DNA of 14,456 nt. Source: Actinomycetota bacterium. GTDB lineage: Bacteria; Actinomycetota; Humimicrobiia; Humimicrobiales; Humimicrobiaceae. Numbering within the stretch: position 1 is the stretch's first letter; each line of letters opens with the position of its first letter. The notes beneath the pieces were generated by a model. It was not told the DNA's origin, did not search any database, and was given only the letters and a program-made list of their open reading frames with translations. The stretch lies in assembly GCA_018897225.1 (NCBI GenBank), contig JAHILC010000087.1, positions 1-14,456 of the forward strand, written 5' to 3'. Shown one piece after another: positions 6,663 to 12,440 of this stretch. Position numbers and translations under genes: made by a program.

Positions 6663-8039
6663 TTAATCATATGTTAATAAATCAAGAACCTTGTTAGTTA
6701 AATTTCCAAAGTTTTTTAGAACATCAAAATTGAAGTTGCTAAAATCAGTTCTACCATTCAAAAAATTATCTTCTTCAAGAAAGACGAGTTCCTTCAAATT
6801 AAAAAACTGCCTGAGCTGATTTTTTGTATATGTAAGCCCGTTGCCATTTCGCGTTCTGTTTATTACCAGTATTTTTTCGAGGTCTTCGTAAATAAACCTG
6901 TTATTGATACTTATAAGCCTGCCGATGCTGCCCAGCGTGTTATCAGATATCATTATTACAAGATCAGCTATATCAAGAACGCCAAGATACATTTCATTAA
7001 TAAGGTTTGGCAGGTCAAAAATAATTAGATGGTATTTTCTTTTAGCAATATCAATTAAGCTGTAAATATCCTGGAGATCCATTTTCTTTGCCAGCTCATA
7101 AGTAGGAGGAGGTTGAAGCAAATCAAAATTTTCTGCAATTTTTACTATGGCATTGTCCATGGCACTCCTGTTGTAACCTTCTGTAAAAACAATCATATTC
7201 GGGGATTTTGGAATGTTTAAATAATATCCTGTATCGCTTCCACCTTCGGAGAAATTCAAATCAACCAGCAGGGTTTTCATCTTCCTGAAAGTATGAGCAA
7301 GAAATATTGAAAGGATAGTGCTGCCTACACCGCCTTTTGCTTTTGTAAAAATTATTATTTTTTGTTTTATAGCCTTTGTGTTTTTATTAATGTTATTTTC
7401 TTCTGCAATATTGTTTTCTTCCTTAATGTTGTTTTCTTCTGCAATATTACTTTCTTCTGCAAAGTAATCTTCATCCTGGGTTAAAGGTTTTTCAGAATTG
7501 GCTGGTTCAGTTCTTTCAGTACCTGGTAAAATATGATTTGGGCTGGACTTATTAACCTTAACTGAGGGTTTATTTATATTAACTGGAGGTTTACTTATAT
7601 TAGTCAGAGGTTTACTTATGATGCGGTTTTTTGATCTAAAAAGACCTGCAAAGCTGTCTTTAATTCCCAATCTTTTCTTTTGGGATTCTTTGCCGGTTTT
7701 TATTTCTAATTCTCTTGCCAGTAAGCTCTCGACTTCTGCAGCTTCAAGAGGGCACTTGAGATCTTTCCCTATTATATATACCTTAGACTTCTTTTTAGCG
7801 GCTTTTTTGGTAATTTCTTCAGTATTTGGAATTTTCCTGCTTAAAATCAAAATGTCTACTTTTTCATATTCCAGAATAAAGTTTACCGCAAATTCACTGC
7901 TTAGGTTTATAAAATTGAAGTCTCTTTTTATCTGAGAAACTGTCTCAAAAGTTTCCCAATCCACATCCGCCACAATGACATTTAATCGACCTTCAAATTC
8001 ATTTAACAGATTGTTTTTTACAAAAAGTCTTTTATTCAT
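6663..8039 (-). CDS. cpaE: CpaE/TadZ-like protein with degenerate Walker A and repetitive linker
   Basis: First gene of the tad operon, 458 residues. The N-terminal part (about 15-115) looks like the receiver-like domain of CpaE/TadZ: alternating strands such as LNVIVADV and VDILILS, with KVYIIG later. A long low-complexity linker follows (about 137-225). The C-terminal MinD/ParA-type domain (about 226-458) carries AKGGVGSTIL, in which the canonical P-loop lysine is serine, then TLLVDLNFSEGGSD (256-269) and HLIIFDLPN (337-345). Loss of that lysine is common in CpaE/TadZ proteins, which bind nucleotide atypically. It probably localises the pilus machine. The ATG is preceded by TTTCTCTCC, so there is no Shine-Dalgarno, although promoter and frame clearly point to this start. 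The separate canonical ParA-like protein two genes downstream makes a pair of MinD-family proteins in one operon. Confidence 0.85.
   Translation of the reverse strand: MNKRLFVKNNLLNEFEGRLNVIVADVDWETFETVSQIKRDFNFINLSSEFAVNFILEYEKVDILILSRKIPNTEEITKKAAKKKSKVYIIGKDLKCPLEAAEVESLLARELEIKTGKESQKKRLGIKDSFAGLFRSKNRIISKPLTNISKPPVNINKPSVKVNKSSPNHILPGTERTEPANSEKPLTQDEDYFAEESNIAEENNIKEENNIAEENNINKNTKAIKQKIIIFTKAKGGVGSTILSIFLAHTFRKMKTLLVDLNFSEGGSDTGYYLNIPKSPNMIVFTEGYNRSAMDNAIVKIAENFDLLQPPPTYELAKKMDLQDIYSLIDIAKRKYHLIIFDLPNLINEMYLGVLDIADLVIMISDNTLGSIGRLISINNRFIYEDLEKILVINRTRNGNGLTYTKNQLRQFFNLKELVFLEEDNFLNGRTDFSNFNFDVLKNFGNLTNKVLDLLTYD
7389..7457 (-). repeat. 18-nt tandem repeat in the cpaE linker
   Basis: About four units encode a six-residue repeat of the form EE(S/N)NI(A/K), residues 195-217 of the CpaE-like protein. 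Units are nearly identical at DNA level (TTTTCTTCTGCAATATTG type on the plus strand), so copy number could change by slippage without breaking frame. The product is an acidic, Asn-rich, presumably disordered segment just before the ATPase domain. Confidence 0.8.
7536..7619 (-). repeat. 21-nt tandem repeat in the cpaE linker
   Basis: Four units encode a seven-residue repeat (I/V)(S/N)KPxx(N/K), residues 141-168: ISKPLTN, ISKPPVN, INKPSVK, VNKSSPN. It is basic and Pro-containing, the opposite charge to the acidic repeat that follows. The units are diverged at DNA level, so this repeat looks older than the 18-nt one. Confidence 0.8.
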
Positions 8040-8119
8040 GGAGAGAAATAGATAAAAATTTATAAATATTTAATAAAAATATTAATGTATAATATTCATT
8101 TTAGCTAAGATGTGAAGAT

Positions 8120-8148
8120 AGAATAAAGCATTACGAAGTATTTGTCAA
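8120..8148 (-). promoter_or_regulatory. Sigma70-type promoter for the tad operon
   Basis: On the minus strand a perfect -35 TTGACA (8143-8148) is followed after exactly 17 nt by -10 TATTCT (8120-8125). It points at the cpaE start about 80 nt downstream, leaving a leader of roughly 70 nt. No competing gene occupies the site. It is the only good promoter I found upstream of the ten-gene cluster. Confidence 0.65.
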
Positions 8149-8169
8149 TAGTTTTAATACGATATTTTA

Positions 8170-8205
8170 ATATTATTTTTTAGTTAAAAAAACTATTAAT
8201 AATAT
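8170..8205. repeat. AT-only inverted repeat between the methyltransferase gene and the tad promoter
   Basis: Two matched arms, ATATTATT (8170-8177) with AATAATAT (8198-8205), and TAGTT (8181-8185) with AACTA (8191-8195), form one imperfect hairpin with an A5/T5 loop. It lies about 30 nt after the methyltransferase stop and 22 nt upstream of the tad -35 box. There is no T-run after the stem on the minus strand and no GC pairs beyond two, so it is a poor intrinsic terminator. It may be a weak terminator or a protein-binding site. Confidence 0.4.
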
Positions 8206-8234
8206 CTTTTCATGATTCTTTAAAGTATTTTAAT

Positions 8235-9239
8235 CTAGCGTTTAAAGCTTTTTGCAAACCTAGAAATTTCCTTTAAATTTTCAAGAGGAGTTGTCAATGG
8301 GACAGCGCATTCCGGGCCAATTATATCAATGCCGCAATTAATGGCGTAAGTAACTTCCCTTCTGACATCTTCAAGTCCCTTAAAAAGCAGTGTAAGCGGA
8401 TTATTTATATTTCCTATCAATGCAATTCTCCCATTATTTACCCCTGCCGCCTTGCAGGCATCTACCTTGGAATCAAAGTGAAAAGCATCAACACCGGTCT
8501 GGCAAATATACTCAATCCTGTCCAGGGTGTCGCCGCAAATATGAAGCATGGTTGGAACTTTTATTTCTTTTGCAAGCATAGAATGTATGGGAATTAAAAA
8601 ATCCCTGTAGGCGCCAGGACTGCATAAATCCATTGTTGCATGATCGGCAACTGTTAAGATGTCGGCACCGGCATTTATCTGGGCATCAGCAAAAAGCAGG
8701 GTGACTTCGCTTAGCTTTCTTAAAATATCTTTGACTTCGGATGGGTTGTCTTGGGTTTTTATCAGGAATTTTTCCACACCAAAAAAATGATATCCCAGAG
8801 TCCATGGACCAAACACTTTGCCGGCAACCGCAACGTCAGGATAACTTTTTTTAAGCATGCTTATGCATTCAAGAACTGCTTTTACCGCGTGGTTTAGAAC
8901 AAAGTCTTTTTTTATATCAATATCTTCATAACTTTTCCAAATATTTCCTCTTATCTGCGGCATCATATCTTGCCTGCCCCAATCTACTTTGCAGCCTATA
9001 GCGTAAGATTCTATTACAACAGAAAAAATCGGCATTATTATGTCATATTCAAGAATTTCATAATTTGCTCTTGCAAGTTCAAACATTTTCCCGGCATCGT
9101 AATGTGCTTCAGGGAAAAATGAGCCTGTCATTTCCATTTGTTCGATAGTAGTAGAAGATACAGGATTTCCAACACCCGGCCTGGGATTTTTTAACTTATC
9201 CTTAGAAAGGATATTTAAGATGATTTCTTTAGGAGTCAT
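8235..9239 (-). CDS. UroD-superfamily corrinoid methyltransferase (MtaA/CmuA-like)
   Basis: A 334-residue soluble TIM-barrel-type protein. It resembles the MtaA/MtbA/CmuA branch of the uroporphyrinogen decarboxylase superfamily, which moves methyl groups between a methylated corrinoid protein and a thiol or other acceptor. The zinc-site pattern of that branch is present: LHICGDT with His233 and Cys235, and GPECAVPLTTPLENL with Cys311. Also visible are VAGKVFGPWTLG (138-149) and the ADHATMDLCSPGAYRDFL region (198-215). True UroD enzymes lack this His-x-Cys...Cys set. The methyl donor and acceptor cannot be told from sequence; no corrinoid protein or substrate-specific MtaB/MttB gene lies beside it, so it is an orphan here. 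It reads toward the tad operon and is separated from it by a 195-nt gap holding the tad promoter. Confidence 0.8.
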   Translation of the reverse strand: MTPKEIILNILSKDKLKNPRPGVGNPVSSTTIEQMEMTGSFFPEAHYDAGKMFELARANYEILEYDIIMPIFSVVIESYAIGCKVDWGRQDMMPQIRGNIWKSYEDIDIKKDFVLNHAVKAVLECISMLKKSYPDVAVAGKVFGPWTLGYHFFGVEKFLIKTQDNPSEVKDILRKLSEVTLLFADAQINAGADILTVADHATMDLCSPGAYRDFLIPIHSMLAKEIKVPTMLHICGDTLDRIEYICQTGVDAFHFDSKVDACKAAGVNNGRIALIGNINNPLTLLFKGLEDVRREVTYAINCGIDIIGPECAVPLTTPLENLKEISRFAKSFKR

Positions 9240-9268
9240 AAAGTTTTCACCATATTGAAATGTTGCTC

Positions 9269-9342
9269 GCTATTTTAATAGAAAAGCTTGGAAAGCTTGG
9301 CTCCCCTTTCCTTTCGGGCTTTGAGCATATTTACTATTTCAT
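9269..9342 (-). pseudogene. Decayed second copy of pfkA with internal deletion
   Basis: Two pieces of pfkA are joined in frame. Positions 9299-9342 match 11051-11094 (pfkA codons about 202-215) at 41 of 44 bases. Positions 9269-9297 match 10655-10683 (the last pfkA codons, stop and tail) at 29 of 29. The joined reading is EIVNMLKARKERGA followed by KLSKLFY and a stop, so codons 216-338 are missing. Two of the three mismatches are synonymous (AAA/AAG, AGA/AGG) and the third is Val to Met, a pattern expected if the copy diverged as a working gene before it was lost. An internal ATG at 9328 would give only 17 residues and has no ribosome-binding site. Confidence 0.8.
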
Positions 9343-9388
9343 CATTTTAACATATTTTTAAATTTATAATTTTATTCATGTTTTAAAC

Positions 9389-9412
9389 CCACAAATATCG
9401 ACAATCTTGTGG
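9389..9412. promoter_or_regulatory. Short inverted repeat in a divergent intergenic region
   Basis: CCACAA (9389-9394) and TTGTGG (9407-9412) form a perfect 6-bp inverted repeat with a 12-nt spacer, between the minus-strand methyltransferase gene and the plus-strand protease gene. The arms are two helical turns apart, as in many dimeric repressor sites. TAAAAT follows at 9413 and could be a -10 element, but I saw no matching -35. The rest of this 273-nt gap holds the pfkA remnant and AT-rich sequence. Confidence 0.25.
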
Positions 9413-9512
9413 TAAAATTAAGCAGAGTAAAATAAAAAACAAATAATAAAATAAGTGAATAAATAGGTTTATAGAAAATAAACAAAGCAAATAATCATAT
9501 GGGGAGGTTAAA

Positions 9513-10637
9513 ATGTTCAGATCATCCATAAAACTTTTTAAAATTTTTGGAATAGAAATAAGGCTGGATTACAGCTGGTTTATCATTTTTGCTCTTTTTG
9601 CATATTATTTTGGTTTCAGCTATTTTCCTTCTGTATTGCCTGGTTTAAACACCAGTCTTCTGGTAATAGTTACCATAATAACGGTTTTGCTTTTCTTCTT
9701 TTCTATCCTATTTCATGAAATGAGCCACTCAATCGTTGCAACGAAAATGGGTATTCCAGTTGAAAGGATTTCTCTTTTCATTTTTGGTGGAATGGCACAG
9801 ATTGAAAAAGAGCCCGATAAACCTAAAACAGAGTTTTTAATGTCAATAGCTGGTCCACTTGCAAGCTTTGTCCTAGCTGGTTTGTTTGGAATTATATGGG
9901 CTTTTACAAAAAGTATTGCTCCAGTAGCAGCCTCTGCACGATACCTGACGCTAATTAATATTGTGCTTGGAGTGTTTAATCTTCTGCCGGGATATCCGCT
10001 TGACGGCGGCAGGGTATTGAGATCAATAATTTGGAAGGTAACTAATAATCTGAAAAAAGCTACTTTTATTGCTTCAACCGTCGGAAGAGTAATAGGCTTT
10101 TTAATGATTGCAGTTGGAATTTTCTTTATCTTTGCGGGTAATTTTATAAATGGAATCTGGTTAGCATTTATTGGATGGTTTTTGCAGTCTTCAGCTTATA
10201 TGAGCTACAGGCAGTTAATATTTGATACCTCCGTTAAAGGCTATAAGGTTAAGGATATGATGAATGAAAACATGGTCATGGTAACAGATGATCTTACGCT
10301 TGACCACCTGGTAAATAACTTTTTCATGAAATACAGATATGGAAGATTTCCAGTTGTCGAAGACGTAGATACTGAAAAATTTGTTGGTGTGGTTTCAATT
10401 CATGATGTTAAAAGCATCAGACAGGAAGAATGGAATACAACCACAGTAAGAGAAATTTTAGAGGAAGTGTCTGATAAAGAAATAATCAGCATGGATGCTG
10501 AAGTTTCTGAAGCAATAAAACAAATGAATAAAAACAACTTAAGCCATCTCGTAATTCTATCAGGTAAAAAACTGATAGGAATGATTACTAAAAGTGATAC
10601 AATGCAGTTTATTCAACTACTATCAGAGCTACATTAG
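9513..10637 (+). CDS. M50 site-2-type membrane zinc protease with two CBS domains
   Basis: A 374-residue membrane metalloprotease of the M50 (site-2 protease/SpoIVFB-like) family that would cleave substrates within the membrane. Motifs: HEMSH (68-72) in a transmembrane helix, the zinc-site HExxH; IAGPLASF (112-119); and NLLPGYPLDGGRVL (156-169), the second conserved motif with the zinc-ligand Asp164. About six hydrophobic segments span 20-228. The C-terminal part holds two CBS domains (about 247-302 and 311-365), which in related proteases sense adenine nucleotides. The ATG has a strong GGGGAGG site 6 nt upstream. It is the only plus-strand gene in this block and ends 23 nt from the convergent pfkA. 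It is bracketed by direct copies of the pfkA 3' end, so it may have entered or been carried by a duplication. The substrate is unknown. Confidence 0.92.
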   Translation: MFRSSIKLFKIFGIEIRLDYSWFIIFALFAYYFGFSYFPSVLPGLNTSLLVIVTIITVLLFFFSILFHEMSHSIVATKMGIPVERISLFIFGGMAQIEKEPDKPKTEFLMSIAGPLASFVLAGLFGIIWAFTKSIAPVAASARYLTLINIVLGVFNLLPGYPLDGGRVLRSIIWKVTNNLKKATFIASTVGRVIGFLMIAVGIFFIFAGNFINGIWLAFIGWFLQSSAYMSYRQLIFDTSVKGYKVKDMMNENMVMVTDDLTLDHLVNNFFMKYRYGRFPVVEDVDTEKFVGVVSIHDVKSIRQEEWNTTTVREILEEVSDKEIISMDAEVSEAIKQMNKNNLSHLVILSGKKLIGMITKSDTMQFIQLLSELH

Positions 10638-10654
10638 ATTCTAGAAAGATATGT

Positions 10655-10683
10655 GCTATTTTAATAGAAAAGCTTGGAAAGCT
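10655..10683. repeat. 29-bp direct repeat (pfkA 3' end), second copy of 9269-9297
   Basis: These 29 bases, covering the last pfkA codons, the stop and six bases beyond, are identical and in the same orientation at 9269-9297. The two copies lie 1,386 bp apart and flank the M50 protease gene. Identity ends abruptly on both sides. Confidence 0.9.
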
Positions 10684-11695
10684 CATACAGGTCAAGGTCC
10701 ATAGGCTTTCGCTCTGTCAATGCTTTTTCCAGCGGCACTGCAGTAATTTTTCCATTATTCATCACTACAAGATTTCCAAATTTACCTTCATGAATAAAAT
10801 CAACGGCAGTTGCCCCCAGCCTTGTTCCAAGCAACCTGTCAAATGCAGTGGGCTTTCCGCCTCTCTGAAGGTGCCCCAGCACTGTCACCCTGCATTCAAA
10901 TCCAGTCCTTTTTTCCAGCTCATCGGCGATGGTTTTACCAATGCCGCCAAGCTGCACGTGGCCAAAATTATCCACTGTATCGCTTGCGCAAATAGGACCC
11001 TCACAATTTGCAGGTTTTGCTCCTTCCGCAACAACAATCATGCTGCTGTTGGCTCCTCTTTCTTTTCGGGCTTTGAGCACATTTACTATTTCATTATAAT
11101 CAAAATCAACTTCAGGTATAAGAATGACATCTGCACCCCCTGCGATTCCGCCGCACAATGCAAGCCATCCTGCATCCCTGCCCATAACTTCAACAATCAT
11201 TACCCTGTTGTGTGAAAATGCGGTGGTATGAAGCGCATCAATTGCATTAGTTACTATTTCAAGTGATGAATCAAAACCAATAGAATAATCGGAATATGCT
11301 ATGTCATTATCAATAGTTTGCGGTATTCCTACTCCTTTTATACCGTATTGTTTGCTGAGCTTAAACATTACGCCGTTCGTATCATCTCCGCCAATGGTGA
11401 TAATTGCATCAAGGGCAAACTTGGCGATATTTGCTTTTACATTTTCAACTCCATTTTCTATTTTAAAAGGATTGGTTCTTGATGTGCCAATTATGGTGCC
11501 GCCTATTGCAAGTATTTGCGCAACATCCTTTCTTTCAAGCTCGGCAGCATTGCCTTTTACAAGGCCTTCCCAGCCATTTCTGATTCCAACCACTGTATAT
11601 CCATAGTGCTGGGATCTTACAAAAATTGCCCTTAGCGCTGCGTTGATCGCAGGAGAATCTCCACCGCCTGTTAATACACCAATTCTTTTAATCAT
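10661..11695 (-). CDS. pfkA: 6-phosphofructokinase, phosphoryl donor uncertain
   Basis: A cytoplasmic glycolytic enzyme phosphorylating fructose 6-phosphate at C1. All family blocks are present in 344 residues: GVLTGGGDSPAINA (6-19), GGTIIGTSR (65-73), IGGDDTNG (101-108), PQTIDND (125-131) with the catalytic Asp, VEVMGRDAGWLAL (168-180), and GHLQRGGKPTAFDR (274-287). Donor choice is usually read from two sites. GGDDT, with Asp as the second acidic residue, is the pattern of PPi-dependent and actinobacterial-type enzymes, against GGDGS in E. coli-like ATP enzymes. PPi enzymes, however, have Lys in PKTIDND and E. coli has Gly, whereas this protein has Gln126. ATP versus PPi therefore cannot be settled. 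The ATG has GGGAG 9 nt upstream. A partial, decayed second copy lies about 1.3 kb away. Confidence 0.95.
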   Translation of the reverse strand: MIKRIGVLTGGGDSPAINAALRAIFVRSQHYGYTVVGIRNGWEGLVKGNAAELERKDVAQILAIGGTIIGTSRTNPFKIENGVENVKANIAKFALDAIITIGGDDTNGVMFKLSKQYGIKGVGIPQTIDNDIAYSDYSIGFDSSLEIVTNAIDALHTTAFSHNRVMIVEVMGRDAGWLALCGGIAGGADVILIPEVDFDYNEIVNVLKARKERGANSSMIVVAEGAKPANCEGPICASDTVDNFGHVQLGGIGKTIADELEKRTGFECRVTVLGHLQRGGKPTAFDRLLGTRLGATAVDFIHEGKFGNLVVMNNGKITAVPLEKALTERKPMDLDLYELSKLFY

Positions 11696-11744
11696 TTCTA
11701 ACTGCTCCCTTCCTTATAATAAAATTTAATTATTTTATTGCTTA

Positions 11745-11775
11745 TATTTTACCTGGTTTTTATGTATTTTACCTG
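11745..11775. promoter_or_regulatory. Two direct repeats upstream of pfkA
   Basis: TATTTTACCTG occurs at 11745-11755 and again at 11765-11775, exactly 20 bp apart and so on the same face of the helix. They lie 50-80 bp upstream of the pfkA ATG, where an operator or activator site would act. On the minus strand the units read CAGGTAAAATA, and each contains a TAAAAT that could double as a -10 box. No binding protein can be named. Confidence 0.35.
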
Positions 11776-11829
11776 ATTCTATAAAAATTATTATCTAAAT
11801 AATTATAGAAATTATTTCGGAATTATACC

Positions 11830-11857
11830 TTGACATACTGTTATTTTGATGCATAAT
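11830..11857 (+). promoter_or_regulatory. Promoter of the truncated transposase gene
   Basis: TTGACA (11830-11835), a 16-nt spacer and CATAAT (11852-11857). Transcription would start near 11865, downstream of the ATG at 11846 and upstream of the ATG at 11891, which supports the latter as start. The -35 box overlaps the candidate left terminal repeat, a common arrangement in insertion sequences. Confidence 0.5.
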
Positions 11858-12299
11858 TTCCTTATAATAACATTTTATCAAGGATATGAAATGAATTATA
11901 AGGAATTTTTAAAGAAGTTTCCAGATGAAAAGTCTATAATAGATTATTTCATCAAGATAAGATACCCAGAGGGTATTAAGTGTCCAAAATGTGGTAATAC
12001 TAAAGTCTATCAAAAAAAAGCAAGACCAAAAGTATTTGATTGTAATTTTTGTGGTAATAGTTTTTCAATATTTAAAGACACAGTATTTGAAAAGACAACA
12101 ACCGATTTGCAAAAATGGTTATTTGCAATTTCGAAGTTTTTAAATGCAAAGAAAGGAGTGAGCGCAAAACAGCTTCAAAGAGAAATCGGAGTTACTTATA
12201 AGTGTGCCTGGAGAATACTGCACCAGATAAGAAAAGCTATGGCAGAAGAAAATCCGCAAGGATTTGCGAATGGACAATTTAGTGTTTGACCGTTTGTCA
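11831..12299 (+). mobile_element. Remnant or deletion derivative of an IS1595-family element
   Basis: The segment carries the N-terminal half of an IS1595-type transposase. It is bounded by a candidate 13-bp imperfect inverted repeat: TGACATACTGTTA (11831-11843) against the complement of 12287-12299 (TGACAAACGGTCA), 10 of 13 matching. The gene's stop codon falls inside the right repeat. I see no matching 8-bp target duplication at the borders, so the ends are tentative. Confidence 0.4.
11891..12289 (+). pseudogene. IS1595-family transposase, truncated before the catalytic domain
   Basis: The 132-residue product (from the ATG at 11891) begins MNYKEFLKKFPDEKSIIDYFIK. It then has a zinc ribbon, CPKCGNTKVY...FDCNFCGNSFSIFKDTVFE, and the helical region KWLFAISKFLNAKKGVSAKQLQREIG followed by TYKCAWRILHQIRKAM. 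These match the N-terminal zinc-ribbon and HTH part of IS1595-family transposases. Full-length relatives continue into a DDE-type catalytic domain whose first Asp lies just after this point; here translation ends at NGQFSV, so no catalytic residue remains. I found no continuation in another frame downstream. A second in-frame ATG at 11846 would add 15 residues, but 11891 has AAGGA 7 nt upstream and lies after the predicted transcript start. The product could still bind DNA, but as a transposase it is inactive. Confidence 0.85.
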
Positions 12300-12333
12300 T
12301 AATAATCCTTTCTTCTTGTTTAAAATAGTAAAC

Positions 12334-12362
12334 TTGACAAATTATTTAAGAATTGTTAAATT
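12334..12362 (+). promoter_or_regulatory. Plus-strand promoter upstream of a candidate small RNA
   Basis: A perfect TTGACA (12334-12339), a 17-nt spacer and TAAATT (12357-12362; 4 of 6 to consensus). It lies after the transposase stop and points into a stretch with no open frame that ends at the hairpin terminator at 12408-12435. Confidence 0.45.
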
Positions 12363-12368
12363 TATAAC

Positions 12369-12440
12369 AGAAATTGATAAGGAGCGACATTCCTAAAGGG
12401 ATTTCACAAAAAGCGACTTTAAAAAGTCGCTTTTTGCTTT
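12369..12440 (+). ncRNA. Candidate small RNA containing a complement of the tRNA anticodon arm
   Basis: Predicted from a promoter (TTGACA/TAAATT) and a strong terminator about 70 nt apart, with no ORF between. The RNA would hold a small stem-loop, AGGA-GCGACAU-UCCU, at 12380-12394. Its 7-nt loop is fully complementary to the anticodon loop (AUGUCGC) of the neighbouring minus-strand tRNA, and the 13 bases GGAGCGACATTCC are an exact copy of that part of the tRNA locus. No known RNA family is recognised. Transcription is inferred, not shown; the copy could instead be scar DNA from an integration or duplication. Confidence 0.3.
12408..12435. terminator. Strong bidirectional intrinsic terminator
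   Basis: A perfect 13-bp inverted repeat, AAAAAGCGACTTT (12408-12420) and AAAGTCGCTTTTT (12423-12435), with a GCGAC core and a T-run at the end on either strand. On the minus strand it lies 5 nt after the tRNA CCA end and would terminate tRNA transcripts. On the plus strand it would end the candidate small RNA. Confidence 0.85.

Noticed and set aside
7389-7619. CRISPR-like array
   Set aside because: The periodic sequence has no unique spacers, the units are 18 and 21 nt, and it is an in-frame protein linker.
9275-9328. Functional 17-residue micro-ORF in the pfkA remnant
   Set aside because: No ribosome-binding site, and it is fully explained as two leftover pieces of pfkA.
10640-10675. CTATTTTAATAG palindrome between the protease gene and pfkA as a terminator
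   Set aside because: Only five A/T-rich pairs with a 2-nt loop and no T-run; it also recurs as part of the 29-bp repeat, which better explains it.
11846-11890. ATG at 11846 as start of the transposase gene
   Set aside because: It lies within or before the predicted -10 region and has no ribosome-binding site; the ATG at 11891 has AAGGA at good spacing and homology begins there.
11823-12307. Target-site duplication around the IS1595-type remnant
   Set aside because: The 8 bases outside the left end (TTATACCT) and right end (TAATAATC) do not match, so no duplication can be claimed.
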